From positions 1 to 25,592 of the forward strand of contig CAZCGA010000099.1 in NCBI GenBank assembly GCA_964498075.1: a stretch of DNA of 25,592 nucleotides. Reading direction: 5' to 3'. Of this stretch, positions 14,104-22,027 are shown one piece after another; position 1 is the stretch's first letter, and the number at the start of each line of letters is the position of its first letter. The translations under genes and the position numbers were made by a program. The notes under the pieces were generated by a model. That model did not search any database and had not been told where the DNA came from. It saw nothing but the letters and a program-made list of their open reading frames with translations. The stretch comes from CAZCGA01 sp964498075 (GTDB lineage Bacteria; Desulfobacterota; Binatia; HRBIN30).

Positions 14104-14292
14104 ATGACTGGCGCGCAGCTGCGGCGATTGCGAAAACGACTCGCCTGGACGCAGGCGCAACTTGCAGAGGCGCTTGGGGTAACGCGCAACACCGTCGCCC
14201 GCTGGGAACGCGGCGAGTTGGGCATGCGGAGTACGGCCGACCGACTCGCGCGCTTGATCGCCACGCAGCACACACCAAACCGGAGGGCGTGA
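14104..14292 (+). CDS. XRE/Cro-CI family transcriptional regulator
   Basis: The 62-aa protein is a minimal lambda-repressor-like HTH: LRRLRKRLAWTQAQLAEALG, VTRNTVARWERGEL, and a final helix ADRLARLI. Proteins of this size bind operators as dimers and commonly keep integrative elements silent. There is no Shine-Dalgarno sequence before ATG 14104, but a good promoter ends 9 nt upstream, which points to leaderless translation. The stop lies 2 bp before the integrase ATG, so repressor and integrase are on one transcript. Confidence 0.88.
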   Translation: MTGAQLRRLRKRLAWTQAQLAEALGVTRNTVARWERGELGMRSTADRLARLIATQHTPNRRA

Positions 14293-14294
14293 GC

Positions 14295-15503
14295 ATGGCG
14301 TGCGTAAAGCGACGACGCAACCGCTGGGTAGTCGACTTCCGCGACCAAGACGGCAAGCGACGCTGGCAGACGTACCGGACGCGCGACGAAGCGGACACGG
14401 CACTGTCGAAGCTGACGCCGGCGGTACGAGAAGGCACCTATCGGCCGCCGGCTGAGCTGCCGACCTTGGCCACCCTGGCGCGCGACTGGTTCGCCACGAA
14501 GACCGGACACCGAGTCAGCAGCCAAGCCGGGTGGCAAGTCCATCTCGACCTGCATGTCGTGCCGGCGCTTGGCACGCGGCGCGTTGACCAGATTAGCGTG
14601 GCCGACGTGGACGCCTTCCGCGACGATCGGCGCGCGACGGGGCTGGCGCCGCAGACCGTGAACAAGTTGCTAACCACGCTTGCCGCCGTCTTCACCCTTG
14701 CGCAACGCCGAGAACTGATCACCCGCAACCCGGCCGCCGTGGCTGAACGCTGCCGGCTGAACGCCGACGAGGTGTCGATGGAGTTGCAACCAGACACCGA
14801 GGCTGACGACACCGGCGACAGCGTCAACCGGGGGGACGTGCTCTCACCGGGAGAGGCGGCATCCCTGATCGCCGCAGCCGCGCCGGGCTTCGACAAGACC
14901 TTCCTGCTGACGGCGGTACTCACGGGCGCGCGCGTGGGTGAGCTGACTGCGCTCACCTGGGACGACGTGAACTTCAGCACCGGGCGCTTGAGCATTCGCC
15001 GCTCGGTCTCGTGGGCGAAGCTACGCGAGCAGAAAGGCAGCAAGCCGCGGTTCTATGAACCCAAGACGAAGGCTGGCAAGCGCACGATCGAGCTGGCGCC
15101 GGAGCTGGTGTCCGCACTGAAGCCCTGGAAGCTGGCCTGCCCAAAGGGACCGCTCAATCTGGTGTTCCCGAACCTGGACGGCAGCCCACGGCATCGCACC
15201 ACCATCACCTACGGCGCGTTGCGGCAGGCGTTGAAGGCTGCTGGGCTCCGGCAAGTGAACCTGCATTCCCTCCGGCACACTTGTGCATCGGCCCTGATCT
15301 TGGGTGGCACGGACTGCTTGGAGGTGGCCAAGTTTCTCGGGCACGCCAAGCCCACCGTCACCATGTCCGTCTACGCGCATTGGTTCAACACGCGCAAGAC
15401 CACGGGCACCATGTCCGCCGTCGCCGGAGCCGTCTTTCGCACCGCTGGGGATACTCCGGAAGCCGCACCGGACAAGTTTTTGCGCGATGGCAAGGGCCGC
15501 TAG
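14295..15503 (+). CDS. Tyrosine recombinase/integrase (tRNA-Leu module)
   Basis: The 402-aa protein starts at ATG 14295, with GGAGG 8 nt upstream. It has an N-terminal AP2-like arm-binding region (VKRRRNRWVVDFRDQDGKRRW), a SAM-like core-binding domain (about 55-145), and a catalytic domain with R213 (TGARVGEL), K259 (PKTKAG), H324 and R327 (HSLRH), H350 (FLGH) and Y360 (SVYAHW). All residues needed for strand transfer are present. The gene ends 89 bp before tRNA-Leu, the classic position for an integrase next to its attachment gene. It shares only the family pattern with the integrase at 4584. Confidence 0.95.
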   Translation: MACVKRRRNRWVVDFRDQDGKRRWQTYRTRDEADTALSKLTPAVREGTYRPPAELPTLATLARDWFATKTGHRVSSQAGWQVHLDLHVVPALGTRRVDQISVADVDAFRDDRRATGLAPQTVNKLLTTLAAVFTLAQRRELITRNPAAVAERCRLNADEVSMELQPDTEADDTGDSVNRGDVLSPGEAASLIAAAAPGFDKTFLLTAVLTGARVGELTALTWDDVNFSTGRLSIRRSVSWAKLREQKGSKPRFYEPKTKAGKRTIELAPELVSALKPWKLACPKGPLNLVFPNLDGSPRHRTTITYGALRQALKAAGLRQVNLHSLRHTCASALILGGTDCLEVAKFLGHAKPTVTMSVYAHWFNTRKTTGTMSAVAGAVFRTAGDTPEAAPDKFLRDGKGR

Positions 15504-15523
15504 CCCTTGTGGCACAAGGGTTT
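15504..15523 (+). terminator. Integrase terminator
   Basis: CCCTTGT (15504-15510) pairs perfectly with ACAAGGG (15514-15520) across GGC, then TTT. It begins on the base after the integrase stop codon and fits a compact intrinsic terminator. Confidence 0.6.
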
Positions 15524-15531
15524 CAGGAATG

Positions 15532-15550
15532 TGGTAGCAAAATGGTAGCA
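15532..15550 (+). repeat. Direct repeat TGGTAGCA x2 after integrase
   Basis: TGGTAGCA occurs at 15532-15539 and again at 15543-15550, 11 bp apart, so both face the same side of the helix. Its position between integrase and tRNA suits integrase arm-binding sites; a single related TGGTAGCG lies at 5786-5793. Confidence 0.45.
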
Positions 15551-15592
15551 GTGGGGACGATCGGGTGAGCTAAGTGCTTGATTTTCCGATAT

Positions 15593-15677
15593 GCCGGGGT
15601 GGTGGAACTGGCAGACACACAGGACTTAAAATCCTGTGGGGGTTTCCCCCGTGCGGGTTCGAGTCCCGCCCCCGGCA
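15593..15677 (+). tRNA. tRNA-Leu (anticodon UAA)
   Basis: The 85-nt gene folds fully: acceptor GCCGGGG/CCCCGGC with discriminator A, D-arm GGTGGAACTGGCAGAC, anticodon stem CAGGA/TCCTG with loop CTTAAAA (anticodon TAA at 15627-15629), a long variable arm GTGGGGGTTTCCCCC typical of class II leucine tRNAs, and T-arm GCGGG-TTCGAGT-CCCGC. CCA is not encoded. It sits beside the second integrase and is the probable attachment gene. Confidence 0.97.
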
Positions 15678-15901
15678 TTTGTTTTACAGCGTTTTCTGCT
15701 GAAAGCGTGGGCCACGCCTCTCGGTTGCTTCGAAGCGCCAATCATTCGAAGGCCATTCCCCGTTTCAATCCCCATAACCCACGACCCCTCGGCATACGCG
15801 GTTCAGTTCAGTCCGGTTTGTCCGCTATCCGGCCGCGGTCGTTTGTGCCATTACAGATCCGGCAGCGGGGCCGAACAGCGGATCAAACGCTCCGGACTAT
15901 C
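15678..15901. other. Stretch without a recognisable gene
   Basis: About 220 bp between tRNA-Leu and the glycosyltransferase remnant. No start signal, promoter or repeat stands out. It may be the eroded upstream part of the pseudogene that follows. Confidence 0.4.
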
Positions 15902-16321
15902 CGCCTGCCCTGGTGCTTCTGATGGCGCTGGTTCCGTTTGTTGCGGTCAATCATGCTCTCTTCGGCTCCGTTTGGACCACGGGCTATCAGCGGGCGCTCT
16001 CCGCCCCTGGCGGGTGGCCTCGTGCAACTGCTCTTCCACGCGCGTAACGGCTTGCTGACGACGAATCCGGTTCTCGTGCTTTCTCTTGCCGGTGCGGTAC
16101 GGATTGTTTGGAGCCCCCATCGCCGGGAGCTTGCATTGTTGGCGCTGATCTGTCTTGCGCAGCTCTTGTGTGTCGCCAAATACGATCAGTGGTTCCAGAG
16201 TCATTTCAGTAACCGCTTCCTCATGACGACCGTCGCGCTCGCGGTGTTCGCGCGCCTAGTGCTGGAGCCGGTGGTGCGCGTTCTGGAGCGGAGGCGTTTG
16301 CCGCAGGACGCGGGGCACTGA
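15902..16321 (+). pseudogene. Decayed GT39/PMT-type membrane glycosyltransferase, C-terminal part
   Basis: Frame 1 (15902 to ~15990) reads PPALVLLMALVPFVAVNHALFG then SVWTTGYQRALSA, the usual YN-LFGSP-TGY region of GT39-like mannosyltransferases. The match then continues in frame 2 as LAGGLVQLLFHARNGLL, NPVLVLSLAG and HFSNRFLM to a TGA at 16319-16321. One indel between about 15985 and 16005 therefore breaks the gene, and the N-terminal two thirds are missing. Intact relatives have 450-550 aa and transfer sugars from polyprenyl phosphate at the membrane. The following GT2 gene starts one base after this stop, so the two were once an operon. Confidence 0.6.
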
Positions 16322-16322
16322 G

Positions 16323-17492
16323 ATGGAGACGGTCCTGGCCCTTGCATTTTTCGTGATTGCCGCGGCCCTATGGACCTCTGCGTTCGGCTACGTTTTGGCG
16401 CTGCGGGTTCTGGCTCGCAAACGCCGCGATGCGCCGCCGCGTGGCGCGGATCCCCCCATCGTCGCCGTAGTGATTCCCGTATGGAACGAGGAGGGGCTGA
16501 TTCGATGGAAGATAAACGATCTGCGCCGGAGTGACTATCCCGCCGGCCAGATGAAGATAATCTTTGTCGACGGCGGTTCGACCGATCACACGTCCGAGAT
16601 CGTCGAGCAGGAAGCTGCGCGTGACGCCAGAATACGGCTTTTGCGATTTGGGAACATTCGCGGACAGGCACACCAGCTCAACGCCGCTCTAGCTGAGGTG
16701 ACCGAGGATTTCGTGGTAGTGACGGATGCGGATGCGGCGCTCAATCCAGGCTGTATTCGAACGCTCATCGGGGAGCTCGTGGGTGATCCAGTGACGGTGG
16801 TCGTTGGGGCGATGCTGCGCCCCGATACGCCGCTCATCGAGGAACACATCCACTGGTGGATGCTCAACACCCTATGGTGGCTGGAAGGCGAGGCGCTGTC
16901 GTCGGCGATGGTGTCGGGCGCTTGCTGGGCGGCACGCCGGCGGGAATTGCTGCCGGTTCGCCTGCACCCGGACGCGCGCGTGATGGACGTGTGTGTTGCT
17001 GCCAGCGCCGCGGCTCGCGGACTGGGCGTGCGCCTGTGTTCCGGTGCGCAGGCGGCCGACACGCGTGCGCCGCGAAATGTGCGCGAGTTCGTGTCTTACC
17101 GCAGACGCCGCGGCAATCTGTTCCTTGGCGAGCTTTTCCGCGCGGGCGATCCGCTGCGGCACGACGCCCGCTGGCGGCTGGCGGGAGCGATGCGGTGGTG
17201 GAGCTTTCGCGTCTTGCCGGTGCTGGCCGCCGCGGTGTCCGGTTTTGCTGCGGTGCTTCTCTTTACATCGTGGTGGCTCTGGGTGCTGGTGGCTGCGCTT
17301 GCTTTCCTGGTGCCGGCTTTCGGGTCTCTGCTCGCCTCGCGTACGCTGGCCAGGGAGTGTCCGAGCCGGTTGAAGGTCGCGCTGGCCGGCGTTCGTCTTG
17401 TTGGCCTGACACTCTTCTCACTCTTCGGAGTACATCGCCGGCCCGCCGATGCCTCGGGACAACGGGAACGTTTCGAGCGCGTCGCGGGTTGA
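16323..17492 (+). CDS. Membrane-anchored GT2 family glycosyltransferase
   Basis: The 389-aa protein has one N-terminal membrane helix (about 5-30), a cytoplasmic GT-A domain (about 45-280) and two to three C-terminal helices (about 295-380). Key motifs are IPVWNEEG (51-58), DGGSTD (83-88), the metal-binding DADA (135-138), MSGACWA-like VSGACWAARR, and YRRRRGN in place of the (Q/R)xxRW motif. It would use a nucleotide sugar to extend or prime a glycan at the membrane. The ATG is adjacent to the pseudogene stop, and the gene overlaps the next by 44 bp. The neighbours suggest surface polysaccharide or lipid glycosylation; the sugar is unknown. Confidence 0.9.
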   Translation: METVLALAFFVIAAALWTSAFGYVLALRVLARKRRDAPPRGADPPIVAVVIPVWNEEGLIRWKINDLRRSDYPAGQMKIIFVDGGSTDHTSEIVEQEAARDARIRLLRFGNIRGQAHQLNAALAEVTEDFVVVTDADAALNPGCIRTLIGELVGDPVTVVVGAMLRPDTPLIEEHIHWWMLNTLWWLEGEALSSAMVSGACWAARRRELLPVRLHPDARVMDVCVAASAAARGLGVRLCSGAQAADTRAPRNVREFVSYRRRRGNLFLGELFRAGDPLRHDARWRLAGAMRWWSFRVLPVLAAAVSGFAAVLLFTSWWLWVLVAALAFLVPAFGSLLASRTLARECPSRLKVALAGVRLVGLTLFSLFGVHRRPADASGQRERFERVAG

Positions 17493-18978
17493 ATCCGCAC
17501 TGACGGGGCTATTGCTCGCCGTCAGTCTCGCTCTCGTGGTGGCCAAGGCGGTGCTCGGTCCGGTCACCACGGACGAGGCATGGGGGTACAACGACTGGCT
17601 CTCGGTTGGGTTCGGCCGCATCTGGACGGACTATACCCATCACATGCTGCACAATCTGCTTGCGCGCGCCTCTCTGCTTGCATTCGGTGACAGCGAGCTG
17701 GCTCTGCGCTTGCCTTCGGTGATCGGGTTCGTACTTCTTCTCGGATCCTCGTACCGGCTCGCGAGGCGATTGATCGAGAGCCGGGCGATCCGCTTCCTCT
17801 TTCTGGCCAATGTTGCCTACCATCCGTATCTCATCGATTTCGGCGCCTGCGCACGCGGCTACCTCCTCGGGCTGGGTCTGGCGTTCGTGGCGTTCGATAT
17901 TCTGTCCACCGCCGTCGATAGCGACACCGCCCCTTCCGGCTTTCTTCTCGTCGCGGCATCTGTCGCCTTTGGCCTGGCCGCCAGCAGCACACCACTCTAC
18001 CTCAACCTGATGGTGCCCGCCGCTGCGGCTTTCCTGCTTGTCCGCTACGATCGGCCGCTGCGTGTCGGACGCAGTGCGGCGGCCCTGGTACTGCCCGCGC
18101 TCGGGGTCTTGCTGGCGGTTTACGCCGGCGTGCTCACTCAGCTTCGGCCCCGGCAGTTTTCATTCGGCTTTGACTCGGCAGCCGACAGCATCGCTTCCTT
18201 CTTTCAGCTTTTCACGTATGAACCGCAGAGCCTGGTGGATGCGACGGGTTTTCCCGAAGTTCGCGGCCCCCTGGTCGCGTGGCGACACGGGCCGTTGCCG
18301 GATGGCTTTCACAACCTCTTTTCGACGCCGCTGTTTCGGACTTGGTTGGGCGTCCTCACCTTTCTTTCGGTGGCCGCCGCGTTTTTGCGCTTACGCGGCG
18401 CGCGGCGTGCGCCGGCTTTACCGGCTCTGACGCTAGCGTTCGGCTCCTTCATCATCCCACTCTTGCACTTCGCGTTAGGCGCGCCCTGGCCCTTCCACCG
18501 GACATGGATTTACGTGGTGCCGTTGCTGCTGCTCTCGCTCCACATTTCGGCCGGCACGATTGTGGGAAGCCTCGAGGGTAGGATGCGGAGCGGTGCCCAG
18601 TGCGCGAGCGTCGCGTTGTCGATTTTCATCTTGCTCAATTCACTCGGGCGGGTGAGCCTGGCCGTTTACCGCGAATGGCCTGACAACACACCGGTGCGGG
18701 ACGCTCTCGGCACGATCGAGCGCCTGCGGGATTCGTCGCAGCCGCTGACCAGCGTCGGAATTCCCTGGTACCAGGATGCGTGCTTCCGCTACTATCGGAC
18801 CCGGAACCGCCTCCAGTGGCTACAAATTCCTGCGCGGCCGCGCTTGGCCGAGAACCCGGGCTGGGATTTCGTCCTCGTCAGTCGCAGGATGGATGCCGCG
18901 AAATACTCCGGGTACGAGACTGTGAAAACGTACGATGCCTTTGGTCTCGTGCTCATGCGGCGCAAGGGCTCGCGCTGA
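17449..18978 (+). CDS. GT-C fold polytopic glycosyltransferase
   Basis: The 509-aa protein has a hydrophobic first helix (about 17-38) followed by TTDEAWGY, whose D42-E43 is the acidic pair in the first extracytoplasmic loop of GT-C enzymes. HHMLHNLLAR and LRLPSVIGF follow, as in ArnT/GT39/GT83-like proteins. About ten further membrane helices come next, and a soluble C-terminal domain (about 420-509). Such enzymes transfer sugars from polyprenyl-phosphate donors outside the membrane. ATG 17449 overlaps the GT2 gene by 44 bp without a clear ribosome binding site, so translation is probably coupled. The partner GT2 may make the lipid-linked donor; this is inference. Confidence 0.87.
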   Translation: MPRDNGNVSSASRVESALTGLLLAVSLALVVAKAVLGPVTTDEAWGYNDWLSVGFGRIWTDYTHHMLHNLLARASLLAFGDSELALRLPSVIGFVLLLGSSYRLARRLIESRAIRFLFLANVAYHPYLIDFGACARGYLLGLGLAFVAFDILSTAVDSDTAPSGFLLVAASVAFGLAASSTPLYLNLMVPAAAAFLLVRYDRPLRVGRSAAALVLPALGVLLAVYAGVLTQLRPRQFSFGFDSAADSIASFFQLFTYEPQSLVDATGFPEVRGPLVAWRHGPLPDGFHNLFSTPLFRTWLGVLTFLSVAAAFLRLRGARRAPALPALTLAFGSFIIPLLHFALGAPWPFHRTWIYVVPLLLLSLHISAGTIVGSLEGRMRSGAQCASVALSIFILLNSLGRVSLAVYREWPDNTPVRDALGTIERLRDSSQPLTSVGIPWYQDACFRYYRTRNRLQWLQIPARPRLAENPGWDFVLVSRRMDAAKYSGYETVKTYDAFGLVLMRRKGSR

Positions 18979-19140
18979 TTGCCATCTCTGTGTTGTTGGA
19001 GTCGTCATGCGACGCCGATAGTCGTGGATCATGTGCAACGGCGCGCTCCTACCGCTTGTAACCCGACGCAAATCTCTCTACTGCCTAGCCGGGACGAAGT
19101 GGGGCCGTTTTCACTGCCCCTCTACTCCGCTTGTCTTGCG

Positions 19141-19665
19141 ATGCTCGACGCGCCTGCAGACCAATCGACTCTCATCGAGCGCTTGGTTGGGGCGCTGCGG
19201 TTGGACCTGCGCCTGTATCAGCAGGTGAGCACGGACGCCGCTGCGACGCGGCAGGCAGTCACCGTGGTCTTGTTGTCGGGTGTCTGCAATAGCCTCGGCT
19301 GGGGAAGGCAGTTCGGCATGGTGGGGATCGCGGCAGCCGTTACGGTTGCGGTCCTGGGATGGCTGCTCTGGGCCGTCGTCATTCTGCTGGTGGCCCGCAT
19401 CCTCGGACATCACCGCGGCGGACGGTCGTTGCTGCGCGTCCTCGGGTTTGCCAACGCGCCCGCCGTCCTCATGATTCTCAGCGTCGTACCGATCGTCGGT
19501 GCCGTCGTACGCGTGCTCGTGGTCGTGTGGCTCGTCGCGACAACTGCCGCTGCGGTGCAAGCGGTCTTCGACGTCTCGCGCCGGCGTGCGCTGGTCATCT
19601 CGATCGTCGGCTTCGTGGCGTACATGATGCTCGGCGTCGTGTCCGGCCACCTCGCGGCGTCTTGA
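19141..19665 (+). CDS. Yip1-family membrane protein
   Basis: The 174-aa protein starts LDAPADQSTLIERLVGALRLD, the usual amphipathic lead-in of bacterial Yip1-domain proteins. Five hydrophobic segments follow (about 37-54, 62-87, 103-120, 122-142, 149-168), with the motif LGFANAPAVL. Function in bacteria is not established; a role in membrane organisation or transport is sometimes proposed. ATG 19141 is chosen because the domain starts there. The in-frame extension to 18979 adds only low-complexity sequence. It converges on the MFS gene with 11 bp between stops. Confidence 0.77.
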   Translation: MLDAPADQSTLIERLVGALRLDLRLYQQVSTDAAATRQAVTVVLLSGVCNSLGWGRQFGMVGIAAAVTVAVLGWLLWAVVILLVARILGHHRGGRSLLRVLGFANAPAVLMILSVVPIVGAVVRVLVVVWLVATTAAAVQAVFDVSRRRALVISIVGFVAYMMLGVVSGHLAAS

Positions 19666-19668
19666 GCG

Positions 19669-19685
19669 CCCGCGGATCACGCGGG
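19669..19685. terminator. Hairpin between convergent genes
   Basis: CCCGCG (19669-19674) pairs with CGCGGG (19680-19685) across GATCA. It lies between the Yip1-like and MFS genes, overlapping the MFS stop, and could slow polymerase from both sides. There is no T run. Confidence 0.35.
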
Positions 19686-20861
19686 AGTCGAGGCGCGGTG
19701 TCCCAGTGGCCGCCGCCACACGACAATGGCGGTGAGCAGGATCCCCAATCCCGACACCGTGAACATCATCTGGTAGCCCGCCCATTCGGCTACGGCGCCC
19801 AGGATGGGGTTGGCCAGCGTGTTGCCGAGGTCGAACATCGCGGTGAACCAGCTCACCGCGCGGCCACGCTGCGCCGCGGATACGCGCTCGATCGTCAAGA
19901 CGTTCAAGATCGGGAAGACATAACCGTGACTGGCACCGCACATGACGCCGACGAGGATCAGCGCGAACGGATCGGTGACGTGCGGGACGAGGAGGATCCC
20001 GACGGCGTAGAGAAACAACGCGGGAATCAAGACGCGGCGCAAACCGACGCGGTCCGGCAGACGCCCACTGAGCACCCGCACGGCCACCGCCGTGCTCGCG
20101 TAGGTCATGAAGAAGCGTCCAACGCCGCCGCGTCCGGTCGATGCGGCAAACGGTGCGAGGAAGGTGAAGAGGCTGTTGATGGCGCCGCCAAACATGAAGG
20201 TGACACCCAACAGGAAGAGCAACTCCCGCCACGGAAACGGCGTGGCGGTTGCCGGCCGGTGCGCGCTGCCGCGCGGCGTTGCGCTTGCGGTCTCGGGCAG
20301 CTGGAGACTGAGGAACAGCGAGGCGAGGGCGAAGACGGCGGCGATGAGGAAGTAGATGCGGAAGCTGGTGTGATGAATCACCAGCTCGCCCGCGAAGGGC
20401 CCCAAGCCGTTAGGCAGCATCCCCCAGATGGCGAACATGGCGATGCCCTCGGAGCGCCGTCCGAACGGGACGATGTCGTTCGCGTACGTGTAGAAGGAAG
20501 CGAACAGGGAGCCACTCGCCAGGCCGAAGATCACAACCACCAACAGCGAACGCAGCCCGAGCGCGTCGACCGACAGGAACCCCAACCACGCAGCCACGTG
20601 CAGGCACCCGGCTGCTGCCAGGACCGGTCGGCGCCCGAGTGTATCGAGCAGGCGTCCGACCGGTAGACGCGCGGCCACCGCGGCGGCGCCGGTGAGGCCG
20701 GCGTACAGGCCGATGGTGAGCTCGGTGCCGCCGAGCTGCCGGATGAAGAGCGGGAACAGGATATACAACGAGACCGCCATGCCTCCGGTGAAGTGCATGC
20801 TGCAGGCGATCCAGAAGCGGCGCGTGAACAGCGGCTCGGCGCCCAGCGGTGTGGTCGTCAA
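19677..20861 (-). CDS. Major facilitator superfamily transporter
   Basis: The 394-aa protein has twelve hydrophobic segments in two halves. Loop 2-3 carries GRLLDTLGRRPVL, the MFS motif A, and its second-half counterpart is GRLPDRVGLRRVL. The central loop (about 200-220) is hydrophilic. It belongs to the drug/sugar-efflux type of MFS_1; the substrate cannot be told. The start is TTG 20861, since no ATG or GTG lies upstream in frame and the next Met (MHFTGGM) would remove the beginning of helix 1. The gene follows the SDR gene by 51 bp on the same strand, so the two likely form an operon. Confidence 0.9.
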   Translation of the reverse strand: MTTTPLGAEPLFTRRFWIACSMHFTGGMAVSLYILFPLFIRQLGGTELTIGLYAGLTGAAAVAARLPVGRLLDTLGRRPVLAAAGCLHVAAWLGFLSVDALGLRSLLVVVIFGLASGSLFASFYTYANDIVPFGRRSEGIAMFAIWGMLPNGLGPFAGELVIHHTSFRIYFLIAAVFALASLFLSLQLPETASATPRGSAHRPATATPFPWRELLFLLGVTFMFGGAINSLFTFLAPFAASTGRGGVGRFFMTYASTAVAVRVLSGRLPDRVGLRRVLIPALFLYAVGILLVPHVTDPFALILVGVMCGASHGYVFPILNVLTIERVSAAQRGRAVSWFTAMFDLGNTLANPILGAVAEWAGYQMMFTVSGLGILLTAIVVWRRPLGHRASTPA

Positions 20862-20912
20862 TTGCTTGCCCGTGACCAGAGTGAGTAGCGGCGATGAACG
20901 GCCGGCGCAGTC

Positions 20913-21674
20913 CTACGCGCGCGGCGGGCGGAACGCGGGCAACGGCGCGAAGTCGCGGACCCCGTGGGCAATCCGCAGGGCCCGCCCGGCGAGCGTATCA
21001 TCGGTGATGAGCTCGACGACCCCGTCTGCGATCTCCTCGGGCTCGAGGAGCGGAACGTTCTCCAGCCACGCCGGCCGCTCGCCTCCTGCTGCGCGCCGGA
21101 GCATCGGCGTGTTGACGATGCCGGGGCAAATGCAGTTCACCCGTATACCCTCGGCGGCGAGCGCTGCCATCGAATGAGTGAACATCATCACTGCTGCCTT
21201 GGTTGCGGCATAGACGGGATCCTGCGGGAAGCCGACGAAGGCTGCCAGCGAGGCGGTGTGAATGATCACGCCGCCACCGCGCTTGCGCAGCACCGGCAGC
21301 GCGAGCTGCGTGCCGAGCACGACGGCGCGCAGGTTCACGTCGAGCACGCGTTGCCATTGCTCGATGGTCACCTTCTCGAACTCGAGCTGGCCGGCGGTGA
21401 CGCCGGCGTTGTTGTGCAGGATGTCCAGGCCGCCGAACCGTTGCTCGGCGGTGGCGATCATGCGGCGGGCGTCGGCGACGACGGTCACATCGGCCCGCAG
21501 CGCCGTGGCGGCGCCGCTGGCCTGCTCGATGGCGGCGACCGTTTCGCGGGCCCCGGCATCGTCGAGATCCACAACGACGACTGCGGCACCCTCGCGGGCC
21601 AGGCGGATCGCCGTGGCGCGCCCGATGCCGGACCCGGCTCCGGTGATGACTGCGACCTTGCCGCGAATGTCCAT
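20913..21674 (-). CDS. Short-chain dehydrogenase/reductase (SDR)
   Basis: The 253-aa protein is a classical SDR. It has the cofactor loop TGAGSGIG (11-18), an acidic residue D36 after strand 2 that favours NAD(H) over NADP(H), NNAG (88-91), the catalytic set S142, Y155 and K159 (YAATK), and ICPGIVNTPM after strand 6. It would oxidise or reduce an alcohol/ketone; the substrate is unknown. ATG 21674 is preceded by GGGAG about 8 nt upstream. It leads the MFS gene in what looks like a two-gene operon, perhaps handling one compound. Confidence 0.95.
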   Translation of the reverse strand: MDIRGKVAVITGAGSGIGRATAIRLAREGAAVVVVDLDDAGARETVAAIEQASGAATALRADVTVVADARRMIATAEQRFGGLDILHNNAGVTAGQLEFEKVTIEQWQRVLDVNLRAVVLGTQLALPVLRKRGGGVIIHTASLAAFVGFPQDPVYAATKAAVMMFTHSMAALAAEGIRVNCICPGIVNTPMLRRAAGGERPAWLENVPLLEPEEIADGVVELITDDTLAGRALRIAHGVRDFAPLPAFRPPRA

Positions 21675-21820
21675 ATCGTGCTCCCGTTCCCAACTCGGCG
21701 ATGCTCTACCAGGTGAGCGGCGCCGATGCCATCAGGGCGCATCGCCCATGGCACTTGCCGGGCAACCGCGCTCTCAGCTACAAGATCTCAACCGTATCGC
21801 GCTGCGTGTCCACTCGACAA

Positions 21821-21846
21821 GCACGCATCACGAGCACGCATCACGA
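21821..21846. repeat. 13-bp perfect tandem duplication upstream of tRNA-Met
   Basis: GCACGCATCACGA occurs twice head to tail (21821-21833, 21834-21846), 6 bp before the tRNA. It looks like a recent slippage duplication in the tRNA promoter region. Confidence 0.6.
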
Positions 21847-21852
21847 GCTTCA

Positions 21853-21926
21853 GGCGGCGTAGCTCAGGTGGCTAGAGCGAGGGTCTCATAATCCCTAGGT
21901 CCGTGGTTCGAGTCCACGCGCCGCCA
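21853..21926 (+). tRNA. tRNA-Met (anticodon CAU), elongator type
   Basis: The 74-nt gene has acceptor GGCGGCG/CGCCGCC with discriminator A, D-arm GCTCAGGTGGCTAGAGC, anticodon arm AGGGT-CTCATAA-TCCCT with CAT, and T-arm CGTGG-TTCGAGT-CCACG. A paired first base (G-C) argues for elongator, not initiator, tRNA-Met. A CAU anticodon could also be modified to read AUA (tRNA-Ile2), but the GGTCTCATAATCC loop region is common in elongator Met genes. Confidence 0.93.
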
Positions 21927-22027
21927 TTTTCCCTCTCGAGTCCGAGGATGGGTGTCGAGTTGTTCGGAGGCTGGCTCGATGGTACTGGGCGAGCGGCAGT
22001 CCGCGACTACTTCCGGAGGTGACGCGC

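Larger units (their letters stand above)
5607..15592 (+). mobile_element. Putative satellite-like integrative element (ends approximate)
   Basis: Integrase, XRE repressor, Xis-like HTH, PrimPol-helicase and AlpA-like HTH lie together on the plus strand next to tRNA-Leu, as in phage satellites and small integrative elements. Two minus-strand small genes and one tape-measure gene complete the set. No terminase, portal, capsid, lysis, relaxase or conjugation gene is visible. The right end is placed just before or within tRNA-Leu. The left end is only bracketed (5607-5890), because I found no convincing copy of tRNA-Leu sequence there. The first integrase module (4217-5606) may be a neighbouring or older element. 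Confidence 0.5.

Noticed and set aside
15578..15922. 114-codon frame running through tRNA-Leu
   Set aside because: It translates the tRNA gene itself and has no start signal.
19359..20666. 435-codon plus-strand open frame opposite the MFS transporter
   Set aside because: It is antisense to a clear MFS gene. Its translation is Arg/Gly/Gln/Asp-rich without domains, as expected for the reverse of a GC-rich membrane-protein gene.
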